Shown: positions 8,917-18,582, counted from the first letter of the stretch. The stretch is DNA of 64,000 nucleotides from Paenibacillus aquistagni (GCF_900177815.1 NZ_FXAZ01000001.1:1178001-1242000); one strand, 5' to 3'. Program-made: numbers and translations. Notes: a model not told the origin generated them from the letters alone.

Positions 8917-9651
8917 TCACGCATAGGATTGCAGAAGCTGATGCAACGCTTGCTTCACATCACCTTCATACAGACCGCCATGATAGCAGATGAGATGTTC
9001 GGCATCATATTGGCCCAGCCGTTCAACTGATGCTATCGCTTGATCCATATCAAGTGTAAATTGCGGATTAGCGATATCTAGCACGCCATTCTCAATGACT
9101 ACCGCATCTGCCGCAATGATCGTCTTGCTAGAGGGAAGATACAACGATATATGTCCGGGCATATGTCCAGGCGTATGAATAATTTCAATTCCTCCACACC
9201 ATGGGAGAATCTCTCGATCTGCCACAATCCGATCAACTGGCGCATGCTCCATCGCTTGCAAGTAGGAGATAAACGCCTTCGCCCCCGGCTTGGCAGCGTC
9301 AGGCAATGCATCTAATGTCGATTCCGCCTGCTCAAGGCGAAGAGATTTGCACGTTCCATTGATGTAGGGTGCGTCTTGTTCATGAGCAATAATATCAATC
9401 TGAGGATAGGAGCGCTTGATCGCTGCCAAAGCTCCCATGTGATCGATATCATGATGAGAAACAATGAGCTTGGTCAGAGATTGTAACGATAATTGATGCT
9501 TGGCAAGGGCTTCATCCAATAGAGAGGTGAAGCCGGGATAACCGCAATCCACAAGAATGCAGTCCTCCTCATCATGAATGAGTACAGGGGTAAGGATGGA
9601 TTGTTGTCCGCTATTCTCAAATGATAGGGGGAGCAGATGATAGTTTTTCAT
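8917..9651 (-). CDS. MBL-fold metallo-hydrolase
   Basis: A 244-residue metallo-beta-lactamase-fold hydrolase. The metal motif is SHHDIDHMGA (H66, H67, D70, H71), the HHDxDH variant seen in many lactonase- and glyoxalase-II-like members. HTPGHMPGHISLY holds the next metal histidine, and IIAADAVV the bridging Asp. CYHGG near the C-terminus is the last ligand. The substrate is unknown. ATG at 9651 with GAGGAGG upstream; a longer start at 9678 overlaps that site. Confidence 0.85.
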   Translation of the reverse strand: MKNYHLLPLSFENSGQQSILTPVLIHDEEDCILVDCGYPGFTSLLDEALAKHQLSLQSLTKLIVSHHDIDHMGALAAIKRSYPQIDIIAHEQDAPYINGTCKSLRLEQAESTLDALPDAAKPGAKAFISYLQAMEHAPVDRIVADREILPWCGGIEIIHTPGHMPGHISLYLPSSKTIIAADAVVIENGVLDIANPQFTLDMDQAIASVERLGQYDAEHLICYHGGLYEGDVKQALHQLLQSYA

Positions 9652-10007
9652 AAGTGCCTCCTCTTTGTGCTTATGCAATTCACATTAAAAGTCTTGTTAA
9701 GCTTAACACAGTTGGACATAATCTTCACATTGCATACGATAGAAAAGGCAGCTGGGCGACAGTGTTGAAGTCCTGTTTGTGCAATGATATTCTGCGCTGT
9801 TCAATACTTCTATGCCCTTATACGGTATTCGACTATCTGTCTATGAATCCGCCACGTTCTGTGAAGATGCTCTGCAACGATTAAAGGATTTGAATGTCCT
9901 TATTTTTCAAAAGGTTGACTGATTCAGACAAAGACGAAAGGCACATGCTCTAGTAGAATCAAGCTCAAGATGAGTACATCCGCTTGAATTCGAAAGGGGC
10001 AGATATA
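9652..10007. other. Intergenic region with a possible short coding relic
   Basis: Between the divergent MBL hydrolase and the DUF5054 gene. On the plus strand, one frame is open from about 9794 to 9917 and reads like protein (it includes LYGIRLSVYESATFCEDALQ), but there is no start with a ribosome binding site and I cannot name a family. It may be the tail of a deleted gene. Confidence 0.3.
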
Positions 10008-12083
10008 TTGAACACAGCGATAAAAAGAGTACATGTCGTATTCAAAACGCATTTAGATATTGGATTTACCGATATGGGACAAAATGTCGTGGATCGCTAT
10101 ATGCAAGGATTCATCCCGCAAGCGCTAGAGCTTTCTGAGCAGCTTGCAGACGAAGAAGGAAACGTAAAGTTCGTGTGGACGACAGGATCATGGTTAATTC
10201 ATGAATTTCTTGAGCATGCTGACCCAGACATGCGCTCCCGGATGGAAGCCGCTATCAAAGGAGGGCGGATCGCTTGGCACGGACTGCCTTTCACGACGCA
10301 TACAGAGATTATGGACAAACGACTGTTTGAATTCGGTCTTTCGATCTCAAAAAAGCTGGATTCACAATTCAACAAGCAGACGATTGCAGCCAAAATGACC
10401 GATGTTCCAGGACATACTATTGCTATCGTGCCAATGCTTGCGAAGCAGGGCATCGAATATTTGCATCTAGGCGTTAATATGGTCTCGAAGAATCCCAAGG
10501 TGCCAAGCATGTTTGTGTGGCGTGCGGCAGATGGGTCGGATATCATTGTTCACTATGCCGACAGCTATGGCAAGCCCTTTCAGATGGAAGGGCTTGAGGA
10601 TGCGCTGTATTTCGCTCATACGCATGATAATCATGGACCCTCGTCGATGGAGGAAGTACGTGAGTTGTTTGCACAGCTTCAGCTTGAGTACCCAGAGGCA
10701 GAGATTATCGCGTCGACCTTGGATGCATTCGCTGAGAAGCTTCGCGGCATCAAGGATCGCTTGCCAGTAATACACGAGGAGATCGGCGACTCATGGATTC
10801 ATGGAATCGCTTCTGATCCATGGAGGATTGCAAGATATCGAGAATTGCTGCGGCTAAGAGACAAGTGGGTTGCTTCAAGTCAGCTGGATCCAGATAGCGA
10901 GGCCTTTGCGCAATTTTGCAATCGTTTGATGCTAATTCCCGAACACACCTGGGGACTGAACAATTCCGTGTATCTTGCTGACTTTACCAACTATTCCGCT
11001 GCCCAGTTTGCGGCTGCTAGGTCGAGAGATCTAGTCGAGAATGACAAACGAAAGAAATACGAGTACTTGACAGGACAAATAGGCATGGAACGAACCTACA
11101 GTCATTACGAGAGCTCATGGCAGGAGCAGCGCGATTATTTGAAACATGCTATTCAAGCGCTTCCTGATGAGCTTGCTTGCGAAGCGGCTGCAAGGCTTGA
11201 AGCAATGAGCACACCGTTTATCTCACCTGCGGTGGCAAATGAGCGCTTACTCGAGATGGATGAGCAATATGAACTCGGACAATTCACAGCCAGCTTTGCT
11301 CCAGACGGCTCGATCAATTGCTTGATTGACATCAACGGCAAGCAATGGGCGAACAGCTCACACCGATTAGGTGTCTACACCTATGAAACGTTCAGCAAAG
11401 AAAGCTATGACCGCTTTTTCAAAGAATATATGACCAATCTCGATATTCATCATGGCTGGGCAGACAATGACTTCGGCAAGCCTGGCATCGAATATGTCAA
11501 GCCTAGACCCGAGCATCGCAGCACACCGCCATCCTTACGTTCGCTGAAGCTCGAGCAGCTGCCCGAATATGACAAGGTAACAGCCGAGCTGAAGCTTTCG
11601 GCTGAGGTATGCGAGCAATATGGGGCTCCGCGTAAATTAGTCATCGTGTATACGTTCTATCGAGACGAGCCCATCGTGGATATTGCCTTGCTCTGGAGCG
11701 AGAAGCAAGCGTGCAGGCTCCCTGAAGCGAGCTGGTTCTCATTTGTGCCTGCTGTCGACAATCCGAATGCATGGCTGCTTGATAAGATGGGGGAACGGAT
11801 CTCTCCGCTCTCCGTCGTAAAAGACGGCAATCGCAATATGCACGGTGTTGAGTCCGGGCTGTATTATGATGCTGCAGACGGCTCTGTTGTCATAGAGACG
11901 CTGGATGCTCCTCTCGTATGTCCTGGAGAAGCAAGACTGCTTCAATTCGACAACACGTATGCACCGTTATCAGGCGGTTTCCACTTCAATTTGCATAACA
12001 ATGTGTGGGGCACGAACTTTATGATGTGGTTTGAGGATGATATGCAATTCCGATACCGATTAACCCTGAACAGTACGGTTTAA
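10008..12083 (+). CDS. DUF5054 protein, GH38-like glycosidase fold
   Basis: A 691-residue protein. The N-terminal catalytic domain resembles glycoside hydrolase family 38 alpha-mannosidases: the first metal motif is KTHLDIGFTD (H15, D17), and MTDVPGHT lies near residues 125-132. The rest fits the DUF5054 family, which is usually found next to glycan-degrading genes and is uncharacterised. No signal peptide, so likely cytoplasmic. I choose the TTG at 10008 because GAAAGGGG lies 8 bases upstream; a TTG at 9984 would put that site inside the gene. The next genes encode a MocA-type oxidoreductase and a sulfatase. A strong terminator follows. Confidence 0.75.
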   Translation: MNTAIKRVHVVFKTHLDIGFTDMGQNVVDRYMQGFIPQALELSEQLADEEGNVKFVWTTGSWLIHEFLEHADPDMRSRMEAAIKGGRIAWHGLPFTTHTEIMDKRLFEFGLSISKKLDSQFNKQTIAAKMTDVPGHTIAIVPMLAKQGIEYLHLGVNMVSKNPKVPSMFVWRAADGSDIIVHYADSYGKPFQMEGLEDALYFAHTHDNHGPSSMEEVRELFAQLQLEYPEAEIIASTLDAFAEKLRGIKDRLPVIHEEIGDSWIHGIASDPWRIARYRELLRLRDKWVASSQLDPDSEAFAQFCNRLMLIPEHTWGLNNSVYLADFTNYSAAQFAAARSRDLVENDKRKKYEYLTGQIGMERTYSHYESSWQEQRDYLKHAIQALPDELACEAAARLEAMSTPFISPAVANERLLEMDEQYELGQFTASFAPDGSINCLIDINGKQWANSSHRLGVYTYETFSKESYDRFFKEYMTNLDIHHGWADNDFGKPGIEYVKPRPEHRSTPPSLRSLKLEQLPEYDKVTAELKLSAEVCEQYGAPRKLVIVYTFYRDEPIVDIALLWSEKQACRLPEASWFSFVPAVDNPNAWLLDKMGERISPLSVVKDGNRNMHGVESGLYYDAADGSVVIETLDAPLVCPGEARLLQFDNTYAPLSGGFHFNLHNNVWGTNFMMWFEDDMQFRYRLTLNSTV

Positions 12084-12119
12084 TTACTGCAATATCATCA
12101 TCATCTTAGCTTAATGTGA

Positions 12120-12161
12120 TAGCAAGTCCAAGGTTCTTAGGAGCCTCGGACTTGCTTTTTT
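12120..12161 (+). terminator. Rho-independent terminator
   Basis: Arms AGCAAGTCCAAGG (12121-12133) and CCTCGGACTTGCT (12144-12156) with one mismatch, then a run of T. It ends the DUF5054 transcript. Confidence 0.85.
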
Positions 12162-12346
12162 ATGGTGTACCTCCTGTTAGCGGTTCGAACATCTTCAATG
12201 ATGTGGCGAAAAGACGAGTTTACACTACAATTCTACCTATAAATGGAGGCTGACCTTCGATATAATAGGAGTATTCATCCATATTATTAGATAATTGTGG
12301 AATCTTACGCCATTGCAGTTGCATCATAATGAAGGAGCGTGCTGAT

Positions 12347-13540
12347 ATGAGTAACAAAATAAAAGTTGGAGTTATCGGCTTGGGCGCACGCGGCAGCAGC
12401 TTGCTTGAAGGAGTCATTCTTCAGACTCCAGATGTTGAAGTTGCGGCTGTGTGCGATATCTATGAGGATCGAACCGAACATGCAGCGAAGGCAGTAGAAC
12501 GATCTTTGGGAGTCCGCCCATTTACGACTCAGCAATATGAAGAAGTACTGGCTATAGAAGACATCAATGCCATTGTTGTCTGCACCTCTTGGGATGCGCA
12601 TATCGAGATTACGATTGCGTCAATGGAAGCAGGGAAGTATGTCGCATCCGAGGTAGGCGGCGCTTATTCTGTTCAGGAATGCTGGAGATTGGTGGAGACG
12701 TACGAGAGAACCAAGGTGCCTTGCATGATCCTTGAGAACTGCTGCTATGGCAGAGAAGAGCTTATGGTTCTTAACATGGTTAAACAAGGGGTGTTTGGCG
12801 ACATCGTTCATTGCTCTGGCGGCTATCAGCACGATCTGCGAGATGAGATTGCCTATGGACGTGAGAATCGCCATTACCGCTTAAACGAATATATGAATCG
12901 CAACTGCGAGAACTATCCAACGCATGAGCTTGGACCAATTGCCAAGGTGCTGGATATCAATCGCGGGAATCGCATGGTATCCCTTGTCTCCGTCGCTTCA
13001 AAGGCAAGCGGCATGAAGGAGTATATCAAGCAGCATAAGAGCGATGATGAAGCCCTTATGCATGCAGAATTCAAGCAAGGCGATGTGGTAACGACTCTGA
13101 TCCAATGCGCGCGTGGAGAAACCATCGTCCTTACATTGGACACAACCTTGCCAAGATATTATTCTCGTGGATTTACCGTACGTGGCACTAAGGGAATGTT
13201 TATGGAGGAGAACAACTCGATCTTCATCGATGGCATTCATGACCACAATGTGGAATGGAGTCCACAATGGGGGAATGTCGAAGGCTTCAGAGAGCAATAT
13301 GAGCATCCGATCTGGAAAAAGTACTTCGAGGAGGGTGTGAAGGCAGGCCATGGCGGCATCGACTGGCTGGTATTCGCGGACTTCTTTGATAGTGTGAAAA
13401 ATAAAACACTGCCACCGCTCGATGTCTATGATATGGCGTCATGGATGTGCATCTCTGCCTTATCAGAAGAATCCATCGCCCTTGGCGGCCAACCTGTTGC
13501 CATTCCTGACTTTACGAATGGCAAATGGACTAAACGTTAA
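12347..13540 (+). CDS. Gfo/Idh/MocA family oxidoreductase
   Basis: A 397-residue protein. An N-terminal Rossmann fold begins with KVGVIGLGARGSS (GxGxxG-type), followed by the dinucleotide acid region AAVCDIYEDR, AIVVCTSWDAHIEI and the family EVGG segment around residue 101 (usually EKP; here A-S-E-V-G). The C-terminal half is the Gfo/Idh/MocA substrate-binding domain. It is predicted to be an NAD(P)-dependent sugar dehydrogenase or an NAD-dependent glycosidase-like enzyme; the E-V-G in place of E-K-P removes the usual catalytic lysine, so the chemistry may differ. AAGGAG is 9 bases upstream of ATG 12347. Confidence 0.8.
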   Translation: MSNKIKVGVIGLGARGSSLLEGVILQTPDVEVAAVCDIYEDRTEHAAKAVERSLGVRPFTTQQYEEVLAIEDINAIVVCTSWDAHIEITIASMEAGKYVASEVGGAYSVQECWRLVETYERTKVPCMILENCCYGREELMVLNMVKQGVFGDIVHCSGGYQHDLRDEIAYGRENRHYRLNEYMNRNCENYPTHELGPIAKVLDINRGNRMVSLVSVASKASGMKEYIKQHKSDDEALMHAEFKQGDVVTTLIQCARGETIVLTLDTTLPRYYSRGFTVRGTKGMFMEENNSIFIDGIHDHNVEWSPQWGNVEGFREQYEHPIWKKYFEEGVKAGHGGIDWLVFADFFDSVKNKTLPPLDVYDMASWMCISALSEESIALGGQPVAIPDFTNGKWTKR

Positions 13541-13920
13541 ATACGCTTGAATTGAATGTATTGAACTTTGGCATGCTGCATAATGACTCTTCTCGTTCAA
13601 TACTTGAAAGACTAGTCTGGTTATGCAGGCAAATGAAAATGCTGCCACGGGGGTTCTCGTCCTTTTACTAAGATGAGAGCCTCTTTTTTTGTAGATGAGG
13701 AAATGATCGATCAGGCTGCTGCAAGATTCTTAGAAGAAAGCGAGTTGTTTGACATCGTAAGTGCTAACCAATATATCGCCTAGTGCTGCTGGTGCTTGAG
13801 GACCAGGCCGTTTCTATGCAGCAAGACTGATCTCGTAGTCTTCATGAACCCCCGATATTTATGACATTCAATCTTGGCACATACAAGGTTCTCATCTTAA
13901 ATAGATAGAGGTGGATTACA
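13541..13920. other. Intergenic region with terminator and no clear gene
   Basis: A hairpin lies at 13652-13690. After it, a 36-codon frame (13673-13783, MRASFFVDEE to SANQYIA) overlaps the hairpin and lacks a ribosome binding site. I treat it as noncoding or a relic. The rest shows nothing beyond the sulfatase ribosome binding site. Confidence 0.4.
13652..13690 (+). terminator. Probable Rho-independent terminator
   Basis: GGTTCTCGTC (13652-13661) pairs with GATGAGAGCC (13672-13681), allowing G-U pairs, and is followed by a T-run (13682-13690). It lies 110 bases past the oxidoreductase. Confidence 0.6.
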
Positions 13921-15315
13921 ATGGCAAGCAAGGATCATACGAAACCTAATATTTTGTTTATATTGTCTGATGATCAAGGTCCGTGGGCTATGCGTTGTGC
14001 CGGTAATTCTGAGTTGATTACACCTAATTTGGATCGGCTGGCTCTCACCGGCATTCGCTTTTCGAACTTTTTTTGTGCTTCTCCTGTATGTTCTCCTGCT
14101 CGTGCAACGCTTCTGACTGGGCGCATCCCATCCCAGCATGGTGTACACGATTGGATTGCAGATGGGGATATGGGAGCTGATAACACGATCGGGTGGCTAA
14201 AACAAGAAAAAATCATCGAATATTTAAAAGGAATGACGGGATATACCGATATTCTAGCAGCTCACGGCTGGAAATGCGGTTTGAGTGGCAAGTGGCATTT
14301 AGGCGATAGCCGAAAGCCTCAAAAAAGTTTTGAGTCTTGGTACGTTCACCAATGCGGAGGAGCAGCTTACTATGGGGCTCCCATGATCAGGGAGGGAAAG
14401 GTAATCAATGAAGAGCGATATATTACAGATGTAATTACGGATGAAGGATTAGCGTACATGAACAAGATGCTGGAAAATGAGAACCCGTTCTATCTTGGTG
14501 TCCATTATACTGCGCCGCATGCGCCTTGGCAGAATAACAATCATCCTGAACACTATTTGTCGATGTATGAGAATTGTCCTTTTGAGAGTGTTCCACCTCT
14601 TAAAAACGATGATCTTCGAGATCAACTAAAAGGATATTATGCCTCTATTACGGCCATGGATGCCAATATAGGCCGATTGGTGGATTGGCTGGAAGAAAAG
14701 GGGCTGCGAGAAAACACTTTGATTATTTTTACAAGCGATAACGGCTTTTGCTTTGGCCATCATGGTGTTGTAGGCAAAGGAAATGCCACTCGACCTGTCA
14801 ATATGTACGAGGAATCGGTGAAGGTTCCTGCTATTTTCAGTCATCCTGGGCGCATTCCCATGAATGCTGTAACGGATGCACTTGTAAGTGCCTATGATTT
14901 TATGCCCACCCTCCTCGATTATGTTCAATTGCCCTTTCCGGAAGGGGAAAGCCTTCCTGGAAAGTCTTTTAAGAAGCTGCTTCTTGGTGATTCGATGAAA
15001 GAACGAGATCATTTGGTCGTTTACGACGAGTACGGACCAGTGAGGATGATAAGGGAAAAGGAATGGAAATACGTTCACAGGTACCCCTATGGACCGCATG
15101 AACTTTATGACATCTTAAATGACCCCGGTGAGCGTGTGAACCTGATAGATGCAGAGGAACAGCAAGATACAGTTGCAGCCATGAAAGCGAAGTTAGAGCA
15201 TTGGTTCGTAAAATATGTAGATCCTCATCTGGATGGAACTCACGAGCCGGTGACAGGGGAGGGGCAGATCGGATTGGCAGGGACTGCGGGCAAAGGTCAG
15301 CCTGCTTTTAAATAA
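13921..15315 (+). CDS. Sulfatase (Cys-type, formylglycine-dependent)
   Basis: A 464-residue arylsulfatase-family hydrolase. The N-terminus has the metal-binding LSDDQG, and the active-site signature C57-S-P-A-R-A-T-L-L-T-G is intact, so Cys57 should be converted to formylglycine by FGE or an anaerobic maturase; neither is in the window. SGKWHLG holds the next catalytic Lys and His, and FTSDNGFCFGHHG carries the remaining metal residues. No signal peptide, so it would act in the cytoplasm on an imported sulfated sugar. Ribosome binding site AGAGGTGG. Close to DUF5054 and MocA genes, which fits a sulfated-glycan role. Confidence 0.9.
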   Translation: MASKDHTKPNILFILSDDQGPWAMRCAGNSELITPNLDRLALTGIRFSNFFCASPVCSPARATLLTGRIPSQHGVHDWIADGDMGADNTIGWLKQEKIIEYLKGMTGYTDILAAHGWKCGLSGKWHLGDSRKPQKSFESWYVHQCGGAAYYGAPMIREGKVINEERYITDVITDEGLAYMNKMLENENPFYLGVHYTAPHAPWQNNNHPEHYLSMYENCPFESVPPLKNDDLRDQLKGYYASITAMDANIGRLVDWLEEKGLRENTLIIFTSDNGFCFGHHGVVGKGNATRPVNMYEESVKVPAIFSHPGRIPMNAVTDALVSAYDFMPTLLDYVQLPFPEGESLPGKSFKKLLLGDSMKERDHLVVYDEYGPVRMIREKEWKYVHRYPYGPHELYDILNDPGERVNLIDAEEQQDTVAAMKAKLEHWFVKYVDPHLDGTHEPVTGEGQIGLAGTAGKGQPAFK

Positions 15316-15362
15316 ACATAATGAGCTGCACGTGCTGGAATCATTGTTATCGAAATCATAGA

Positions 15363-15410
15363 AGACAAAAACGAGCCTTAGGATCAGTTCTTGGGCTCGT
15401 TTGTCGTTTA
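15363..15410 (+). terminator. Rho-independent terminator, probably bidirectional
   Basis: Long arms GACAAAAACGAGCC (15363-15376) and GGGCTCGTTTGTC (15393-15405) between the convergent sulfatase and serine hydrolase genes. Confidence 0.65.
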
Positions 15411-15520
15411 CGCAAGTATCAATTTCCTTGAAGAGGAAGCATCGGGGATCATGCATCGTTTTTCAGTGCCTTTTTGTAAATAAGGTTAATAAGGAACTTC
15501 GCTTCATTGTTATCTTCCCT

Positions 15521-16432
15521 TTACAACAGAGGCAGGATGCCCTGCCATACGCAATGCAAGATGTCCTGCATGCGGTCTTCTTCGCTGTTGATCGCAATAA
15601 CGGCTTCCTTCTCCGGAATGATGATGCAAAATTGCCCGTGTGCTCCGTCTGCCCGATAAGCATTGTGCGAGCACATCCAGAATTGATAGCCGTAGCCCAT
15701 GCTCCAATCCAGACTACCCGCATTCGCGATATGCCTCCTAGTCGCAAGCGCAATCCATTCTTCGGGAACCAATTGCTGACCCTGCCAACTACCTCGCTGC
15801 AGCAGCATCTGCCCAAATCGACTTAATTCCTCATTACTGATCGATAAACCAGCGCAGCCTAGCGTAACACCGAGCGGAGAGCTCTCCCAGTCTACATCCT
15901 TCATTCCAAGCGGCTCGAACAAGCGCGGCCTTAAATATTCCTGCACGCTGCATCCAACGCAGGCTTGAACAATCGCAGACAACATAAACGAATCACCACT
16001 GCTGTATGTGAATCGACTGCCCGGACTGCGATCGAGAGGCAGTGACATATAGTACTTCACCCAGTCTTTTTCTGTAAGCGCCGCTCGTTCTTCCGCCCAT
16101 AACGGAGGAGAGTCATGACCGCTGCTCATCGTGAGCAAATGCTTTACTGTAATCCTGCTTGGTTGATGAGAAGGAGCTGCCGCCTTGACCAATTCCGCAT
16201 ATGCAGGGAACACTTCGCCTAATGTCGTATCAAGCGACAGCTTATGATTGGCTATGGCCAATCCGACGGCCATGCACGTAAAGGATTTGCTAATCGAGTG
16301 CTGAGGACGGCGAACATCGGCAGTTTGATCCCATGAAGCGACTTGTTCGCCTTGTCTCCATACACGGACAGAATGGATATGGAATGCCGCCTGTCTAATA
16401 TCAAGCAAAAAACGATCGAGGATAGCTGTCAT
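15521..16432 (-). CDS. Serine hydrolase (class C beta-lactamase/penicillin-binding fold)
   Basis: A 303-residue beta-lactamase-family serine hydrolase. The nucleophile motif is S46-I-S-K49 (SxxK), followed by Y143-S-S (YxS/N) and GAHGQF near the C-terminus (the KTG/HxG position). No signal peptide is evident. Members include esterases, D-aminopeptidases and beta-lactamases, so the substrate is open. ATG 16432 with AAGGA upstream. It is convergent with the sulfatase and divergent from the sugar operon. Confidence 0.85.
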   Translation of the reverse strand: MTAILDRFLLDIRQAAFHIHSVRVWRQGEQVASWDQTADVRRPQHSISKSFTCMAVGLAIANHKLSLDTTLGEVFPAYAELVKAAAPSHQPSRITVKHLLTMSSGHDSPPLWAEERAALTEKDWVKYYMSLPLDRSPGSRFTYSSGDSFMLSAIVQACVGCSVQEYLRPRLFEPLGMKDVDWESSPLGVTLGCAGLSISNEELSRFGQMLLQRGSWQGQQLVPEEWIALATRRHIANAGSLDWSMGYGYQFWMCSHNAYRADGAHGQFCIIIPEKEAVIAINSEEDRMQDILHCVWQGILPLL

Positions 16433-16675
16433 TCTTGAGTCCTTCTTTCAAATTAATCAATTCTGCCTTGAAATAAACGAGTTCTATTCTTCAATATCGA
16501 AACGTTTAGATTATCCTTCATAAAGATTATAGATCTTACATGTAATTCAAGTCAATGATCATTTTGTAATCGCTTGCACAAAGAAATAAATGTATCATAA
16601 TTGTCATTTGAACTAATTTATGGTTCTATTAACCGTTGTTTCCGGTTAGGCCGCATTTCATTCAAAAAATAATGA

Positions 16676-16730
16676 TTGACAGCCTTGCATCGGCAGCGCT
16701 ATGATTTAGTCGAAACGATTCGATTAATCG
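16676..16730 (+). promoter_or_regulatory. Promoter and LacI-type operator of the beta-1,2-glucan operon
   Basis: TTGACA (16676-16681), 18-base spacer and TATGAT (16700-16705), followed where transcription should start by overlapping palindromes TCGAAACGATTCGA (near-perfect, 16710-16723) and CGATTAATCG (perfect, 16721-16730). CG-centred palindromes of this kind are typical LacI-family sites, and a LacI regulator ends this operon (27118-28104). A repressor here would sit on the start site. Confidence 0.6.
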
Positions 16731-16824
16731 CTTTCATTCCGTCAATGCCGTGTTCAGCAACGTTCTTCGAAGACAACAATCCGAACACTTGATTCACTAT
16801 TTTCTAACATGAAAGGGATTCCAT

Positions 16825-17583
16825 ATGGCACATATAACGATAGAAACAGGCTCAACCACCTTATGCATGTCGACAAGCATCCATGTCATCTATCCGTTGG
16901 AATCGCGATTACCACCATCCAGCACCCTCTACTTGCTGCATGGTGCAGGTGATAATGCTAGCACGTGGCAGCGGTTGACAACGATAGAGATGTACGCGCA
17001 AAAGCATAACTGCACCGTCATTATGCCAGAGGCGAATCGAAGTTATTATGCGGACATGAAGCATGGCCTCAATTATTTTGACTATATGACAAAAGAACTT
17101 CCTGAGCTGTGCGCTCATCTGTTCCACATCAATACAAGCCCTGAACATACTTATATTGCCGGCTTATCGATGGGAGGCTATGGAGCATTGAAATGCGCGC
17201 TTACTTATCCAGAGCAGTATGCCAAGGCTGTGTCCCTATCCGGTGTGACCGATATTCAAAAACGAATATTGGATCCTGAGATGCCCGAGCGAATGAAAAA
17301 GGAAATGCAGGCTGCCTTCGGTCTAGAGCTTATTGTCGAGCCAGAGTCCGATCTGTATCAGTTGGCTGCCAAGAGAGCAAGCGAACAAGGAAATCTTCCA
17401 TCTATTATGTGCTGTTGCGGCTCTAGTGATCCTTTCATCGCGATGAACCGATCGTTTGCAGCTTATATGCAGGACACCCGCTTTGAATTTCAATATGTTG
17501 AAGGTTCTGGAACCCATGATTGGCTATTTTGGGAGGAGCATTTGAAGACAGCTTTTACGTTTTTATTTGAAGACCAGCAATAG
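16825..17583 (+). CDS. Alpha/beta-hydrolase esterase (EstA/FrmB-like, PF00756 type)
   Basis: A 252-residue putative esterase. The nucleophile elbow is GLSMGGYGALK (about residues 112-122), the acid is probably in SSDPFI and the histidine in GTHDWLFW near the C-terminus. An LLHGAGDNASTW oxyanion-hole segment is present near residues 33-44. No signal peptide, so cytoplasmic. It is the first gene of the sugar operon, 20 bases before the permease. Removing ester groups from imported oligosaccharides is a plausible role by context only. Confidence 0.8.
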   Translation: MAHITIETGSTTLCMSTSIHVIYPLESRLPPSSTLYLLHGAGDNASTWQRLTTIEMYAQKHNCTVIMPEANRSYYADMKHGLNYFDYMTKELPELCAHLFHINTSPEHTYIAGLSMGGYGALKCALTYPEQYAKAVSLSGVTDIQKRILDPEMPERMKKEMQAAFGLELIVEPESDLYQLAAKRASEQGNLPSIMCCCGSSDPFIAMNRSFAAYMQDTRFEFQYVEGSGTHDWLFWEEHLKTAFTFLFEDQQ

Positions 17584-17603
17584 AGAGAGAGGGGAGATGT
17601 GCT

Positions 17604-18566
17604 TTGAAGTCAGCTGCAATAGAGGAATCGAATGGCGATGGGAAAGGGAGCTCCAAGATAAAGACGCTCCTATCAGAAATCTGGAAGCACCGCATGGTAT
17701 ACACACTGCTCATTCCAGGACTGATCTGGTTGATTGTGTTCGCTTACATGCCGATGGGCGGGTTATCGCTAGCTTTCAAGGATTATAAAGCCAATCTGGG
17801 AATATGCGGGAGCCCGTGGGTAGGATTCGAGAATTTCACTTATGTATTTCGTGATCCAGCCTTTATCGACGCCGTGTGGAGAACGCTCTACATCAACATT
17901 ATTAAGCTGTTTATCCAGTTTCCGTTCCCGATTCTAGTGGCATTAATGCTCAATGAATTGCGGATGCGGCGAACGAAGAAACTGTTCCAAACCGTGCTTA
18001 CGTTCCCGCACTTCCTGTCTTGGATTATCGTATCTGGGGTTGTCATCAACGTGCTCGCTTACGACGGACTTGTCAATAGCGCCTTGGCTATGATGAATCT
18101 GCCGACCATCAATTTCCTAGGTTCTGAGAAGATGTTTGTACCGATGATTATTTTCACCGATATTTGGAAGTCAACCGGCTGGGGTGCGATCATATATCTT
18201 GCTGCCATATCGGGTATTGATCAGGATCAATTCGAATCAGCGGAGATAGACGGCGCTTCACGGATGCAGCAGATGTTCAGGATTACACTGCCTAATATTC
18301 TTCCAACGGTAACCATCATGTTTATTCTCTCGGTGGGCGGACTCATGTCCTCAGGCTTTGACCAAATCTTCAACTTGGCAAATGCAGCAACCAAAAATGT
18401 GTCCGAAGTGCTTGATGTGTATATTTATCGGATCACATTCCAATCGGCAACCGACTTTTCCTTCTCGACGGCAGTCAGCTTATTCCGTTCACTCGTGAAC
18501 ATGATTTTGCTGCTGCTTGCTGACAGAGTCGCCAAGATGATGGGCGGAGACGGCCTATTCCGTTAA
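17604..18566 (+). CDS. ABC sugar transporter permease (LplB type)
   Basis: A 320-residue inner-membrane permease of the LplB/YtcP group. Hydrophobic helices begin near residue 35, and the EAA-type loop that docks the ATPase is visible as ESAEIDGASRMQQMFRITLP. The TTG at 17604 has GGGGAG 7 bases upstream. It pairs with the permease at 18583 and the lipoprotein at 19543. No ATPase is encoded in the cluster, as is usual for this group, where a shared MsmX-type ATPase serves several importers. Confidence 0.9.
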   Translation: MKSAAIEESNGDGKGSSKIKTLLSEIWKHRMVYTLLIPGLIWLIVFAYMPMGGLSLAFKDYKANLGICGSPWVGFENFTYVFRDPAFIDAVWRTLYINIIKLFIQFPFPILVALMLNELRMRRTKKLFQTVLTFPHFLSWIIVSGVVINVLAYDGLVNSALAMMNLPTINFLGSEKMFVPMIIFTDIWKSTGWGAIIYLAAISGIDQDQFESAEIDGASRMQQMFRITLPNILPTVTIMFILSVGGLMSSGFDQIFNLANAATKNVSEVLDVYIYRITFQSATDFSFSTAVSLFRSLVNMILLLLADRVAKMMGGDGLFR

Positions 18567-18582
18567 GAAAGAGGTGATAACC

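Noticed and set aside
13673-13783. Small 36-codon frame after the MocA gene
   Set aside because: It overlaps the terminator hairpin, has no ribosome binding site and no recognisable family.
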